Assembly: GCA_003254885.1 (NCBI GenBank)
Contig: QANT01004097.1
Span: 1 to 25,006 of the forward strand
Direction: 5' to 3'
Length of the DNA: 25,006 bases
DNA from: Purshia tridentata
Lineage: Eukaryota; Streptophyta; Magnoliopsida; Rosales; Rosaceae
Below the pieces are notes generated by a model. The model worked only from the letters and a program-made list of their open reading frames with translations, was not told the DNA's origin and did not search any database. Position numbers and translations under genes: made by a program. Shown one piece after another: positions 1 to 9,520 of this stretch; within the stretch, counting starts at the first letter, position 1, and every line of letters starts with the position of its first letter.

Positions 1-97
1 CACAAACTTCTAATTTGTGGGAATCCCACAATAGATCCTTGCTGTATATATATATATTGATTAGGTCCATGTCCATGTTTACAATATTTCAACGCCA

Positions 98-219
98 TGG
101 GCCTAGGTTCTATTTTATTTTTTTGCAACATGGGCCTACGTTCCACAAGATCTCACAGAACATGAATAATTAGGTGGACTTAGGTTGCCATTAAAACAAA
201 TCGTTGGGCCGCTTGGGCC
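98..219. promoter_or_regulatory. Cluster of four TGGGCC (site II) motifs
   Basis: TGGGCC occurs at 98-103, 131-136, 205-210 and 214-219, and the first two sit in a partly repeated context (ATGGGCCTA followed by GTTC). In plants TGGGCC/T is the site II element bound by TCP factors in promoters of ribosomal and other growth genes. No gene follows on the plus strand for over 5 kb, so if the cluster works it more likely serves a gene to the left of the window. That direction is inference. Confidence 0.4.
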
Positions 220-1344
220 CATGTGTGAATGAGGGATAATCGACTGCTTACAATGTTTTTTTTTTTTTCTGAATGAATTCGTGTCGATTGCATAAGAGCA
301 AGACCTGCAATTAATTTCATCAATTTTTTAATCCGAAGTCCCAAAACATGCCTAGCTTATCTAGATTGTCTGCTGCCGACAAACCCAAACATGAAGGTAT
401 TGAAATAATAGCACGTTAATTATAAGTGTATTAAAGATTATATAATTCACGCATGAATGACAATCAATTATTTTATATATATTACACATATAATTAAAGT
501 AATGTGGAAACAAATTACTCTTAATTATGTCACCAATTAACAACTAACATTCTCTACTTTCACTGTGGGTTTCAACCTCACTAGGAGCATAGGACATGGA
601 AAATAGAAGAACTCCTTTCATATGTAGTATTGAGGTTCAACATGAATATATATTGCATATACTAAAAAATATTTGAATGCTCTCTTATACTTATTTTTAC
701 TTGTTTCGATCATATTTCACACTTATAAATTTATGAATGTAACTCCCTAAAAAAAGCATTTGAATTAAAAATAATAAATAATAATGTAAGCAGTCATGGG
801 GATTGCCCAAGCGGCCCAATGATTTGATAAAATTCAAGTTTGTAAGCATGTAGACAATCATCATATAAATATCTGAACTTGGTAATAAAACCTAATAAAA
901 AAATTAATTAATTGTTAAGAAAACAAACATATGAATCTTGTGCTTGAAAGAGGCACTTCAACAAAGTATTTTACTGAAAAAAAATAATGTTAGAGAAGTT
1001 TTCTAATAAAAGATAAAATTGAAAATTCGAAAGTTGATCATGAAATCATACAACTATTAAGATGAAGACAGCAAATCATGTGACAACTGACAAGGAATAT
1101 GTAGGTCCCATAAAATTAGGGTCCTTACTCCTTAGGGTTAGAGATGATGAGCTTGTGGTGTCGTCTTAAACATGTCATTCTTATTAGATTAATAATCTAA
1201 TTAAATTTTGTCAACTATTAATTGAATGTTAGTTCATACTTCAGATTGATAGTCTTTCCCATGCAAACATGTTAGATAAAGAAAAACAACAGAACATATA
1301 TGTTACATTATATTTAGGATTATGAAGGTTACATATATTAATTA
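220..1344. other. AT-rich intergenic DNA, nothing recognised
   Basis: This stretch is AT-rich, with homopolymer runs and stop codons in all frames. The only open frames are about 60 codons long, of low complexity, and match no family I know. I see no RNA gene or clear transposon ends. Confidence 0.6.
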
Positions 1345-1653
1345 TATATACAACCAGTTGCGTGCTAACAAACACAACACTTGTCATATTATGTGGATTA
1401 ACAAAATTTAATTGATCTAACAATTTTATTTGAAGCTACGTTTCGGCCTATTAATTTGCCTGTTTTGTTGAGAGATATAAGAGGTAATTATAATAAATAT
1501 ATACAACCAGTTGCGTGCTAACAAACACAACATTTGTCATATTATGTGGATTAACAAAATTTAATTGATCTAACATAAATTTTATTTGAAGCTACGTTTC
1601 GGCCTATTAATTTGCCAGTTTTGTTGAGAGATATAAGAGGTAATTATAATAAT
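1345..1653. repeat. Two-copy tandem duplication, unit about 153 bp
   Basis: The unit running from ATATACAACCAGTTGCGTGC to GAGGTAATTATAATAA occurs twice head to tail, at about 1345-1497 and 1498-1653. The copies differ by a few substitutions (for example CCTGTTTT against CCAGTTTT) and a 3-base insertion in copy two, so the duplication is fairly recent. There is no coding potential. The second copy ends about 4 bases before the inverted-repeat element at 1658. Confidence 0.92.
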
Positions 1654-1657
1654 GGCT

Positions 1658-2016
1658 GGTCCTCAAAATTTACCTCGAGTATCAGTTTGGTGCACAAACT
1701 TATTTTTTGAATTATTTAGTTCATGAACTTTCACCTAGATATTACTTTAGATTATTCAATTAATTCTATCTATATATTTTTATCAGTTTTAATCACATAT
1801 ATCAAATTGAAGGAAAAAAGATCGAGGAGGTGAATTACCATTTTTACCTTTCAAATTAAAGTGGCTCACATGCTTGACATGTCATTAAAATTGACGAAAA
1901 AAATAAATAAAATAAACATAACGAACTTATGTGATACAAGTGAAAGTTCATGTACTATTAAATTCAAAAAACAAGTTTATGGATCAAAGTGATACTAAGG
2001 GTAAAGTTCAAAGACC
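1658..2016. mobile_element. MITE-like element with long imperfect terminal inverted repeats
   Basis: The left end begins GGTCCTCAAAATTTACC and the right end is GGTAAAGTTCAAAGACC, which reads GGTCTTTGAACTTTACC on the minus strand. The inverted match continues inward for about 86 bases at roughly three quarters identity, including TTTTTTGAATT and CATGAACTTTCAC in both arms (about 1658-1744 and 1930-2016). Length 359 bp, no transposase and long inverted ends are typical of a non-autonomous DNA transposon. I could not find a convincing target-site duplication, so the superfamily is left open. Confidence 0.75.
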
Positions 2017-4194
2017 GTTGTTGTATTTTGCTCTATCTTATATAGAGAAATAATTTATAAGATCTTAGATATTTATCTTATTACAAATTGATTTTGAATT
2101 AAACTTGTTCGAATTTTTTCATAATTATGCACAAATTAAAACTAATGGCCACACTTACTCCTACTTTATGCAAAATGGTTCATATGTTTATAACATGAAT
2201 ATCCCCGCACATCACCCAAAGTTTTAATTTGTTCTCTGTTTTCTCTTACAATATTTAGAATTAATTGTATGATTCTCTCTTAGTCTTAACCACGTTCCAT
2301 TGATTAATTTATAGCTCCAAAAGTTAATTAATTAGTACACTTAAAATCTTAAGTTTAGCCTTTTGTTTCTCTCACTCCATATATACTCCATGTTTCTCCG
2401 ACCAAGACAGAAGTTGGGGCACGTCTCTTGCTGCAACTAGAACTTAAGTATATAGCCACAGATTCTATGAATGTCTAATTAGCTTTTAACGTTGATATAT
2501 ATTTTATGCGTTGTATATATATAACATATAAATACTCATTATTATACAAACAAAATAAGCCACGACTAAATCAAGTCTTATACTAAGATTATTAAAAATT
2601 ATCCATGTCATGTCAGATGTGGGTTCTTCGATCTCCTCAACTATAAATTGTTGTATGATCACCTTCCTCTCACAAACAGCACTTTAGCAATTAATTGAAG
2701 TCCCAGTTTGAAAATATTTTTTATTTTAAAAAATAATGAATACTAATTGAGAGAATAATGAATAAAGAGATGATAATATAGATGTATGTAACAAAACACA
2801 CGAGGAGAGAGATGACAAATGTATGAAGAATATGAGAAAAATTTATACAATCGAAGTGATGATATATAAAATGAAATCTAATTAAGAACAAATTAAAAAA
2901 TAAGAATAATTTCAAAGTTCAAATTTTTGATTGTTTTAATTTATTTTTTATGCATTCTCTGCATTTCTTCCTCGATCACATCCTCCAATCGGTCATCTTT
3001 TTCACATATATTTTCCCTTTTTCTTTTTTCAATTAATTAAAAAAGCTAAAAGCGAAAATATATGTTACCAAATGAGTCCCAAAAAGCACAGAAATGAATA
3101 TTCTTGGTATATTTATTTCTTTGCCATGGATAACCTAACCCAAAGTCAACGAGTGTCTGTGTGTGCATGCTTCATGATGAATATTAGTTGTGTTCAAGCT
3201 TAAAAGGGCCTAATCATGCTTCATAATTAAACCATTCTACAATATTTATGATGCTTAAACAACAAACACAGAAATATATATATACAATTGTGATACCCTT
3301 GACCAATTCGTGGGCAAAAGCTTCCTCTATCAAGCCACCAATTATTCTTGTGAATTCTAAATAAACGAAATGAAATGTGCATCATTATTTAATTAACATA
3401 TTAAAAAAAAGGATTAGGTGCAAGAATATGGGCTATGGCTTTAAAATTGATAAGTAAATGTTAATCTTTACGAAAAGAATGGCACATGCATTGGGAAGTT
3501 GGGATCTAAATTTTTGCGTGACTTGCAGAGTTTTAAGTAAAGAGAATGCAATGAATTGAGCCACTTTGCACTGTTTCACAAGTGTTAAAGCAATTCCAAG
3601 AAAAAATAGTAAACTAATAAAAAAACTAAAGAAAGAAGCAAGCAATAAGCTCTCTCGCAATGATCGATCAACGTCTTTGACTAGCTATGAGCTAAGAGGT
3701 AGACCTGAAGGCAGAGAAGGAATGGTGCTACATGTATAGGAATTAATGAAGTTATATAAATCTTTATATATATATATGTATGGGCAATTTGCGCAGAAGA
3801 CTATCAATATTGCATGCCCAATACACAAAATGAGGTATTTATTCATCAAGCATTGTCCAATACATGCATCATCAGCAGCGCAGAAATATGAAAGTGTATA
3901 TTCAACCATTATGATTACCATTTTGGGAATCCAAATCAATCGACCATATAAGGGCGGCTAATGACCCAAACTTTAGAATTTAGGTTTTAGAGAATAATTT
4001 CCAAGAAATTTCGGATGTAGAGTTTATACCTAACTAATTATTTGATGATCATCATTCCCATTAACCATGAAAGGGAAAAAATGGTGACATGTAATGGATA
4101 ATTAATTCATTCCAATAAATTATGACTTATCTTTTAGGTAGATCATACACGTAATAAATTGTTTTGATTGGATCGTTTATGTGTGATCTTTAAA
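2017..4194. other. AT-rich intergenic DNA, nothing recognised
   Basis: No gene is supported here. Open frames of 60-84 codons on both strands (for example 3685-3961) overlap each other, are low in complexity and match no family I know. A few short AT microsatellites and poly(A/T) runs are present. Confidence 0.55.
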
Positions 4195-4370
4195 GATACG
4201 TACACTTAATAACTTTGATACCAATTATAATTATATCTATCTTAAAAGTTTAAATTAGTAGGTAATAAATAGCAAGATTAAATCAATAGTAATTATCTAT
4301 CGTCTAAGACAGTAATTAGTTACTCTAATGTGGGACTAATGGCTCAGTAATACATTTTTTCCTTTCTTAT
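4195..4370. repeat. Possible degenerate dispersed repeat
   Basis: The series TTTGATACCAATTATAAT, ATCTTAAAAGTTTAAATTAG, TAGGTAATAAATAG and CTCTAATGTGGGACTAATGG resembles a dispersed repeat seen in many dicot genomes, recalled as a pattern only. No termini, target-site duplication or coding remnant are visible. The upstream segment 4141-4191 has weak inverted symmetry (GATCATACACG against TTTATGTGTGATC). Confidence 0.3.
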
Positions 4371-4801
4371 ATGTGACTTGGCGAGCCGTGAGGAAATGAA
4401 TAATTCGTTTAATTGGGAAAAGCAAATGAAACTTGAACTCTCATCCACTCAAGTAATCCAAGAATACGACCCATTCAAAATTCAATGTTCATGATATATG
4501 GAATCTAGCAATACTGCCAATACATGATGATGTTTCTCGATCATAGTCTTCATATATAGATAGGGTTTAAAATAAAAAAATTCCAAATATACTAGCTTTA
4601 AGCAATAATATCACACCGGGGTAAACAATTGTTGCGCGCACACAAAAACCATGTGTGATATATGGAGAAAATTAATTAAATTCTGGGTTTTAGTCTACTT
4701 TGAGTGGAGCTACCTGTTCAAAGGGATTGAACCAACAAGGGTTTCTGAGAAGCTCTCTCTCTTACTTAACCTACCACCACTCATAATGTGGCATTGGCGT
4801 C

Positions 4802-4821
4802 CATATATATATATATATATA
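4802..4821. repeat. (AT)n microsatellite
   Basis: About ten AT dinucleotides form an uninterrupted run immediately before the AAAGCTAGCTA insertion site at 4820-4856. Confidence 0.85.
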
Positions 4822-4857
4822 AAGCTAGCTAACTTGGTCAAAAAAAAAGCTAGCTAG
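4822..4857 (+). mobile_element. TTGGTC-poly(A) micro-insertion with target duplication
   Basis: A short segment, ACTTGGTC followed by a run of A, lies between two copies of AGCTAGCTA. A poly(A)-ended insert between direct repeats is the mark of target-primed reverse transcription by a LINE or SINE. The insert is under 20 bases, so it would be an extreme 5' truncation. A second insert with the same TTGGTC-A(n) end is at 6775-6825, which makes chance less likely. Confidence 0.5.
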
Positions 4858-5300
4858 CCAAAACTTAATTATTATATTAATGCTCTTCTTGGACTCTTGC
4901 CTTAAATTAACTCCAAATATATAAGTTTGGATCTCGCTGAGTTGTCTTTTATTTACTCATCTTTATTCCAACATATATATGTTGATATGAATATATTAGT
5001 TATTGCTTTTTCCCCTTATTTTTTTTTCCCACTAATATATTTATCAGAATTCATGTAAGGTGTACGTTGAAGACAAAAACAAGTGGCCATGTCTTTTTCT
5101 TCATCATATGACTTACTTAAACAATTGATATATCTGTATTCAAAATCTATCGACGCATGAGAGTTGACAAAAACCCATATTATTGGGAGTGTGTATACGG
5201 GTATGGGGCTTGACACTTGAGCCCTCGCCCACACACAGTCTGCTGGTTATAATTAAATTAAATTAAATCTCTCATCTCAAACACACACATATATTACAAA

Positions 5301-5310
5301 TATATATATG
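5301..5310 (+). promoter_or_regulatory. Candidate TATA box of the SAUR gene
   Basis: TATATATATG lies about 175 bases upstream of the SAUR ATG at 5484, in a stretch whose CTCATCTCAA ... CTCATCCA pattern is also found upstream of the duplicate at 8851. I saw no canonical TGTCTC auxin-response element in the 450 bases upstream. The AT-rich surroundings make the exact box uncertain. Confidence 0.4.
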
Positions 5311-5483
5311 TCCTCTGGGGTGGTCTTGAGCTTCTCATCCAAACCTTTAGATTTTTTTGTTTTCCCACAACTTCTTGTAAGCTAGTGCTCGTGTTCTGTG
5401 TTCTGGGTGATTGTGATTCAACACTTTCACCTTTTTTATCGAACCATTTTTCGGAATCAAACACATATTACTAGGATTTATTA

Positions 5484-6023
5484 ATGGATATTGTGAAAGG
5501 TATGTGGAAGAAGAATGTGATGGCCAAGGCATGGAAGCGATGCAGCTTACCAAGAGAGAGCAACCAAGGGTTGACACACAACTCATTGACTAGGAGCAAT
5601 ACATGGCACTGCAGCACTACAACACCACCACCAAATGAGAAGAGTAAGAAGAAGAAGAGCCAAGTAGCTCCTCATGGGTGCTTCTCAGTCTATGTTGGAC
5701 CCCAAAAACAACGATTTGTGGTGAAGACTGAGCTTGCGAATCATCCATTGTTCAAGATGCTACTAGAGGATGCTGAAATGGAATATGGGTACAATAGTGA
5801 AGGTCCTATTTTGCTTCCATGTGATGTGGGCTTGTTCTACAAAGTTTTGGCAGAGATGGAGAGCAATGAAGATATGATCAGTGCACCGAATTGTGGGTTT
5901 TCTAAGGGTTATGGTTCGTTGATGCTTTGCAGCCCGGTTCGTCGTCCAATTTCAGGCATGAACAATGGTTATGGAGGTGCTTATAGGCTCCTTGGTCCAT
6001 CAAGAATGCTTAAGATGAACTAA
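5484..6023 (+). CDS. SAUR family auxin-responsive protein
   Basis: This is a single-exon gene of 179 residues and an intact small auxin up-RNA protein. SAURs are short-lived; the family generally promotes cell expansion by inhibiting PP2C.D phosphatases and so activating plasma-membrane H+-ATPase. The basic N-terminus (MDIVKGMWKK, then AKAWKRC) leads to a lysine-rich linker (residues 52-58). The SAUR domain spans about 63-125: GCFSVYVG (65-72), NHPLFKMLLEDAE (86-98) and LPCDV (111-115). The C-terminus, about 50 residues, ends in YRLLGPSRMLKMN. At 179 residues with tails on both sides it fits the longer SAUR36/SAUR59-like forms rather than the small clustered ones; subgroup placement is inference. 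The ATG at 5484 is chosen because the broken duplicate at 8851 starts with the same MDIVK. Lack of introns is usual in this family. Confidence 0.94.
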   Translation: MDIVKGMWKKNVMAKAWKRCSLPRESNQGLTHNSLTRSNTWHCSTTTPPPNEKSKKKKSQVAPHGCFSVYVGPQKQRFVVKTELANHPLFKMLLEDAEMEYGYNSEGPILLPCDVGLFYKVLAEMESNEDMISAPNCGFSKGYGSLMLCSPVRRPISGMNNGYGGAYRLLGPSRMLKMN

Positions 6024-6636
6024 TTTTGATCATGTATATTTAATTTTGTGCAAACAAATTTAATTCAACTTAAGAAGTTCTATACAAATAGATCAGAGAT
6101 CAACCATACATGGCCTTAAGTATGCTGTGGTTTGAATCATTTCACACTCACATAGAAGGACTTTACCTTAAAAAAGTTACTAATTGAAGAAGAGAAAATG
6201 AAGATGTACTAGTACAACATATTTTATACTCCAGGGCTTGTTTTGTCTTTTCCCCCTCTTTAATTTATAGGAGTTTTAATCATGTGGGAAGGTTTTTGGA
6301 TAACCTTTCAGATGATTGTTAGCTGGTGAGTACTGACTGCACAAGATGGAACCTTATTATACGTACTCTGATAGTCTGATGTGACTGCCTATTTTATGTT
6401 TTTCTTATGCAGCTTTGTGCTGCTAGTTTCTTTGTACCCTGTTTAGTTCTGTTTGAAAATGAGTAAATTAAGAAAGGTAGCAAGGTTACTTACATTAGAC
6501 CCTTGCACTTGATCGATCAAAACGTGGGTGCATGCAGTGCAATTTTACTACATTTAATTATGAAAGCTTTAATCATTGTAATTTGCTTAAAGAAATATAA
6601 ACTTAATTGACTTGACCTGAAAATGGGTGTATTTGG
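6024..6636. other. SAUR 3' region and intergenic DNA
   Basis: The SAUR 3' untranslated region lies here (AATTTAATTC-type AT-rich sequence), followed by non-coding DNA with no recognisable element. No clear polyadenylation site can be fixed. Confidence 0.5.
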
Positions 6637-6963
6637 GTGAGGTCACACTTAATTTCCTATAGTTCTCATCTTCTTCCTAATCTGGATTGTGATTTCCTTG
6701 AATGGTTACTTGCTAATCTGAGATGTAACTCAGTTAGACAAAGGGGTGCTGTAACCTGGTACATTTGGAAGTGGAGATGGAAACTGATCTTTTTTTTTTT
6801 TGACCAAAGATGGAAACTGATCTTTGAATTTGATCATTGGTGTGAAGCTGCTGAGTTATGGCCTAAGAGGCTAGACTTTCTTGGGAAAGAGAAGTCTATC
6901 CGATTATTATTGAAATGGACTCACCCTTTGATCATGGGCCACAAATTGTATGATACATTGTAA
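6637..6963 (+). pseudogene. LINE-like (non-LTR retrotransposon) C-terminal remnant
   Basis: The open frame encodes DFLEWLLANL followed by TWYIWKWRWKLIF, a pattern like the region before the RNase H domain of plant LINE polyproteins (tryptophan-rich, WxIWKWRxxxxF). No reverse transcriptase, intact RNase H domain or poly(A) tail is present, so this is at most a fragment. The frame is interrupted by a 33-base insertion at 6775-6825 that adds exactly 11 codons (a run of F, then DQ and repeated RWKLIF) and so keeps the frame open. Family assignment is by pattern recall; a chance open frame cannot be excluded. Confidence 0.4.
6775..6825 (-). mobile_element. Second TTGGTC-poly(A) micro-insertion with 17-18 bp target duplication
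   Basis: AGATGGAAACTGATCTTT occurs at 6775-6792 and again at 6808-6825. Between them are a run of T and GACCAA, which on the minus strand reads TTGGTC followed by poly(A). The insert sits inside the LINE-like open frame and its 33-base net gain preserves the frame. The end sequence matches that of the insert at 4822-4857. Confidence 0.6.
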
Positions 6964-7284
6964 GGCAGCCATGGGCCTTGTAGCCCAATAGAGAAATTTT
7001 TGTGTGAAGATAAGTTTGGGCCTTTAGCCCCCCTATCACCAAAAAATGAAATAAATAGAGTAGCAACTAGATTTGATCAAGCTTAATTGCATTGTTGTGC
7101 GAGACATGAATAAACAGTTATAGTTTGAATATAGACTTTTTCTCACCTGCATGTATATGAATTTTCTATAAATTATTCTTTTCCAAGGTACGAAGTCATT
7201 ATTCTCCTTCTCATCATGAGCTGACTTCCTTCACCTATTCAAAGATTCAAAGAGTACGTAGCTGCAAGACCACTTTTCAACACC

Positions 7285-7338
7285 TCTCAACTCCATCTCT
7301 CATCTCAAGCAAGCATGCATGCATGCATATATATTCGT
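7285..7338 (+). pseudogene. Possible promoter/leader fragment of a third SAUR copy
   Basis: CATCTCTCATCTCAAGCA, a TGCATGCATGCATATATAT run and CGTACCC here resemble the leader of the broken SAUR at about 8690-8720 (CTCATCTCAAGCATACATATATAT, then ACCCC). No SAUR coding sequence follows; instead a SINE-like tail begins at about 7339. I infer a duplicated promoter fragment cut off by insertion or deletion. The shared segment is short and low in complexity, so this is weak. Confidence 0.35.
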
Positions 7339-7418
7339 ACCCGCCTTAGACGGGTCATCTAGGTCGAGCTTTAGGACCACAGTTCGATTTCCTCTGAATG
7401 TAAAAAAAAAAAAAAAAA
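7339..7418 (+). mobile_element. SINE-like tail with B-box-like motif and poly(A)
   Basis: The sequence CGGGTCATCTAGGTCGAG, then AGTTCGATTTCCTCTGAATG, runs straight into 17 A residues (7402-7418). AGTTCGATTTCC resembles the internal pol III B box (GGTTCGANNCC) of tRNA-derived SINEs, and the poly(A) tail fits. An A box is not clear, so this may be a 5'-truncated copy. Its base composition is clearly less AT-rich than its surroundings. Confidence 0.45.
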
Positions 7419-7888
7419 TCAAAACAGTTTTATATATTAATATGAGTTACTTAATTGGTTGGTTCTCTATATATATATTGAAAGAGTATTGCTATAATGC
7501 TATGTATAAATTTTAAAGAATATATATGATAATATTTTATTAATTCATATTTGAATTTACTTGTCACTTATTTCCATTGTATTGTTTTGCAAAATTACTT
7601 TTGTTTTTGTAATATAGAAGTGTTGGTATGAGTGATTTTTGTCCAGTGGGCAGGCTTTACATGTTAACGAGCCCACGAAGTGACCCTCTGTTGCGTTATT
7701 GTCGTGCACATGATCGTATGACTCGCTTCACAATTAATATTCAAACTTGGGCATTGACAAATTACAAGCTCACCTTTTAATTAATGTTAGGATATAATGA
7801 TATATATAGGAGCAATACGTACAATGTATACAGACTTATGACTTCTTCTTTTATAGCCAATTTTTCTTAGTCATAAATGAAAGATAAG
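7419..7888. other. AT-rich intergenic DNA, nothing recognised
   Basis: No gene or element is supported. One small inverted pair (GTGGGC ... GCCCAC, about 7647-7677) is present, too short to interpret. Confidence 0.5.
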
Positions 7889-7992
7889 TGCCCATATGTT
7901 CCCATTTCCCACTATATGTTTAATCTATGAAGTTTTGTTTTCTTCTTTAAAAAAAAAAAAAAAGTGTTCATATGTTCCCATTTCCTGCTATA
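7889..7992 (+). mobile_element. Short poly(A)-ended insert between long direct repeats
   Basis: GTGCCCATATGTTCCCATTT (start of a 29-base unit, 7889-7917) recurs at 7964-7992 with 25 of 29 positions identical. Between them are 46 bases that end in 15 A residues (7949-7963). The arrangement is that of a small retroposed fragment flanked by a target-site duplication that has since drifted. A 29-bp target repeat is longer than usual, so a tandem duplication with slippage in the A run is the alternative. Confidence 0.45.
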
Positions 7993-8640
7993 CAAAATTA
8001 GTTTGATTAAAATTAAATATACAAATGATTTTCGTTTTAGATCGACAGATATGTGGATCTTACAAGAAGATTTCTTATTTAACACTAAATGAGAAATCAC
8101 TCATTGAAAAATTCCTCATTAGTTTATATATGTATATTATTTCACAACTTGTACAACTTATATATATATGGTGCCAGCATATATGATGAGCAATGACTAT
8201 TATATTTTAAGAGTGCACCGTTACTCGAGTTGGTTGGGGAATCTCACTTCACTTCACTTAACTATACGCGTTTAAGCATCCCATATACCATTTATTGTAT
8301 TAAGGATGGCGGTGCGATAATTGCTACCAAGGGAGGCTTCCATATACAATAACATAAATCAAAGAAAACATGCATTATAATTTATATCTATGTATATTAG
8401 ATATTATTCTCTACTATATATAACATACTAATTACATTCCACGCTTAGAATTAATCCACATATGGGTTTTAATATGTTTCTCTCACCTGTGTTATCTTAA
8501 TTAATTGATTATTTTTCATTTTCATTCCTTAAATTTTTTATTGTGTTCATACTTCATATAATTAAGTTTGATAGTATTTCTTTTCCTTATTTCTATTGTC
8601 CACAAAGCTGGAGGTCAGAAATCAGAACGCGGGAATCCCT
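7993..8640. other. AT-rich intergenic DNA, nothing recognised
   Basis: No gene is supported. The 8210-8345 stretch is slightly less AT-rich (AGAGTGCACCGTTACTCGAG, then GGATGGCGGTGCGATAATTG) but has no open frame or repeat ends I can name. Confidence 0.45.
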
Positions 8641-8850
8641 CGTGAGCTATGAGCCTATGACTTTCCTTTACAAACTTTAAATATTTCTCATCTCAAGCAT
8701 ACATATATATATATACCCCTTTGCTGGGTCTTCTGCTTTCTCATCCATTCAGAGCTTTAGAGTTTTAATCTCAATTAAGCATACATATAAATACGTACCC
8801 TTAGTTGGGTCTTGTTGTAAGCTTTGATATATAGATATATAATAGCTGGA

Positions 8851-9315
8851 ATGGATATTGTGAAAGCGAAGTTGAAGAAGAATCTGATAGTAAAGGCATG
8901 GAAGCGATGCCGTTTAGCAAGAGAGTGCAGCAAAGTGTTTGCAATCAACTCAATGACACCATGACCAAATGAGAGCAGCAAGAGGAACAAGGAGAAGAAG
9001 AAGAAGGGCCAAGTAACTACTCCTGTTGGGTGCTTCTCAGTCTATGTTGGACCCCAAAAACAACGATTCGTAGTCAAGACCGAGTTTTCGAATCACCCAT
9101 TGTTCAAGGAGCTGCTAGAGGATGCAGAAATGGAATATGGGTACGATTGTGATGGTCCACTTTTGCTTCCTTGTGATGTGGATTTGTTCTACAAAGTTTT
9201 GGTAGAGATGGAGCAGAGCAATGAGGATATGATGACTTCTACTCCCAATTGTGGTTATGGTGATGCTTATAGGCTCCTTAGTCCATCCAAAATGCTTAAG
9301 CTCAATCAGTTTTAA
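8851..9315 (+). pseudogene. SAUR duplicate broken by one in-frame TGA
   Basis: This is a second SAUR copy in the same orientation as the gene at 5484. From the ATG at 8851 (MDIVKAKLKKN, then AKAWKRC) the frame runs 37 codons to a TGA at 8962-8964, then continues in the same frame to a TAA at 9313-9315. The full frame would be 154 codons. In the intact paralogue the matching position reads CCA within ACACCACCACCAAATGAG; here it is ACACCATGACCAAATGAG. After the stop the SAUR domain is complete and well kept: GCFSVYVGPQKQRFVVKT, NHPLF, LPCDVDLFYK, and a C-terminus ending YRLLSPSKMLKLNQF. No in-frame ATG between the stop and the core motif could restart translation; the nearest is in the AEMEYG stretch. 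One nonsense change in an otherwise open frame suggests recent loss, a sequencing error, or leaky readthrough. The leader resembles that of the intact copy. Confidence 0.87.
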
Positions 9316-9520
9316 CCATTCATTTTTTAATTTTATGCAAACGTACATATCACATATGTAATTCAACTTGAGAAATTGTACGTATACACAAATTTATAGA
9401 TCATAATTTTGAATCGTCACACTTACATACAAGTTTCAATGTTACTTTCTTTCCAGAAGATCATATGAATCAACTCTCAGTGAAAAAGTCGGCAATGACT
9501 TTCCTTCCCATTGACTAATC
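9316..9520. other. 3' flank of the SAUR duplicate
   Basis: The motif ATTTAATTTTxTGCAAAC, then TAATTCAACTT, is shared with the 3' flank of the intact SAUR gene (6037-6071), so the duplication included the 3' untranslated region. Confidence 0.55.

Noticed and set aside
795..825. GGGATTGCCCAAGCGGCCCAAT, which resembles the start of a tRNA
   Set aside because: No anticodon arm, T arm or matching acceptor 3' strand can be paired downstream.
3685..3961. 84- and 71-codon frames on opposite strands
   Set aside because: Low complexity with tyrosine/isoleucine runs from AT repeats; no family resemblance.
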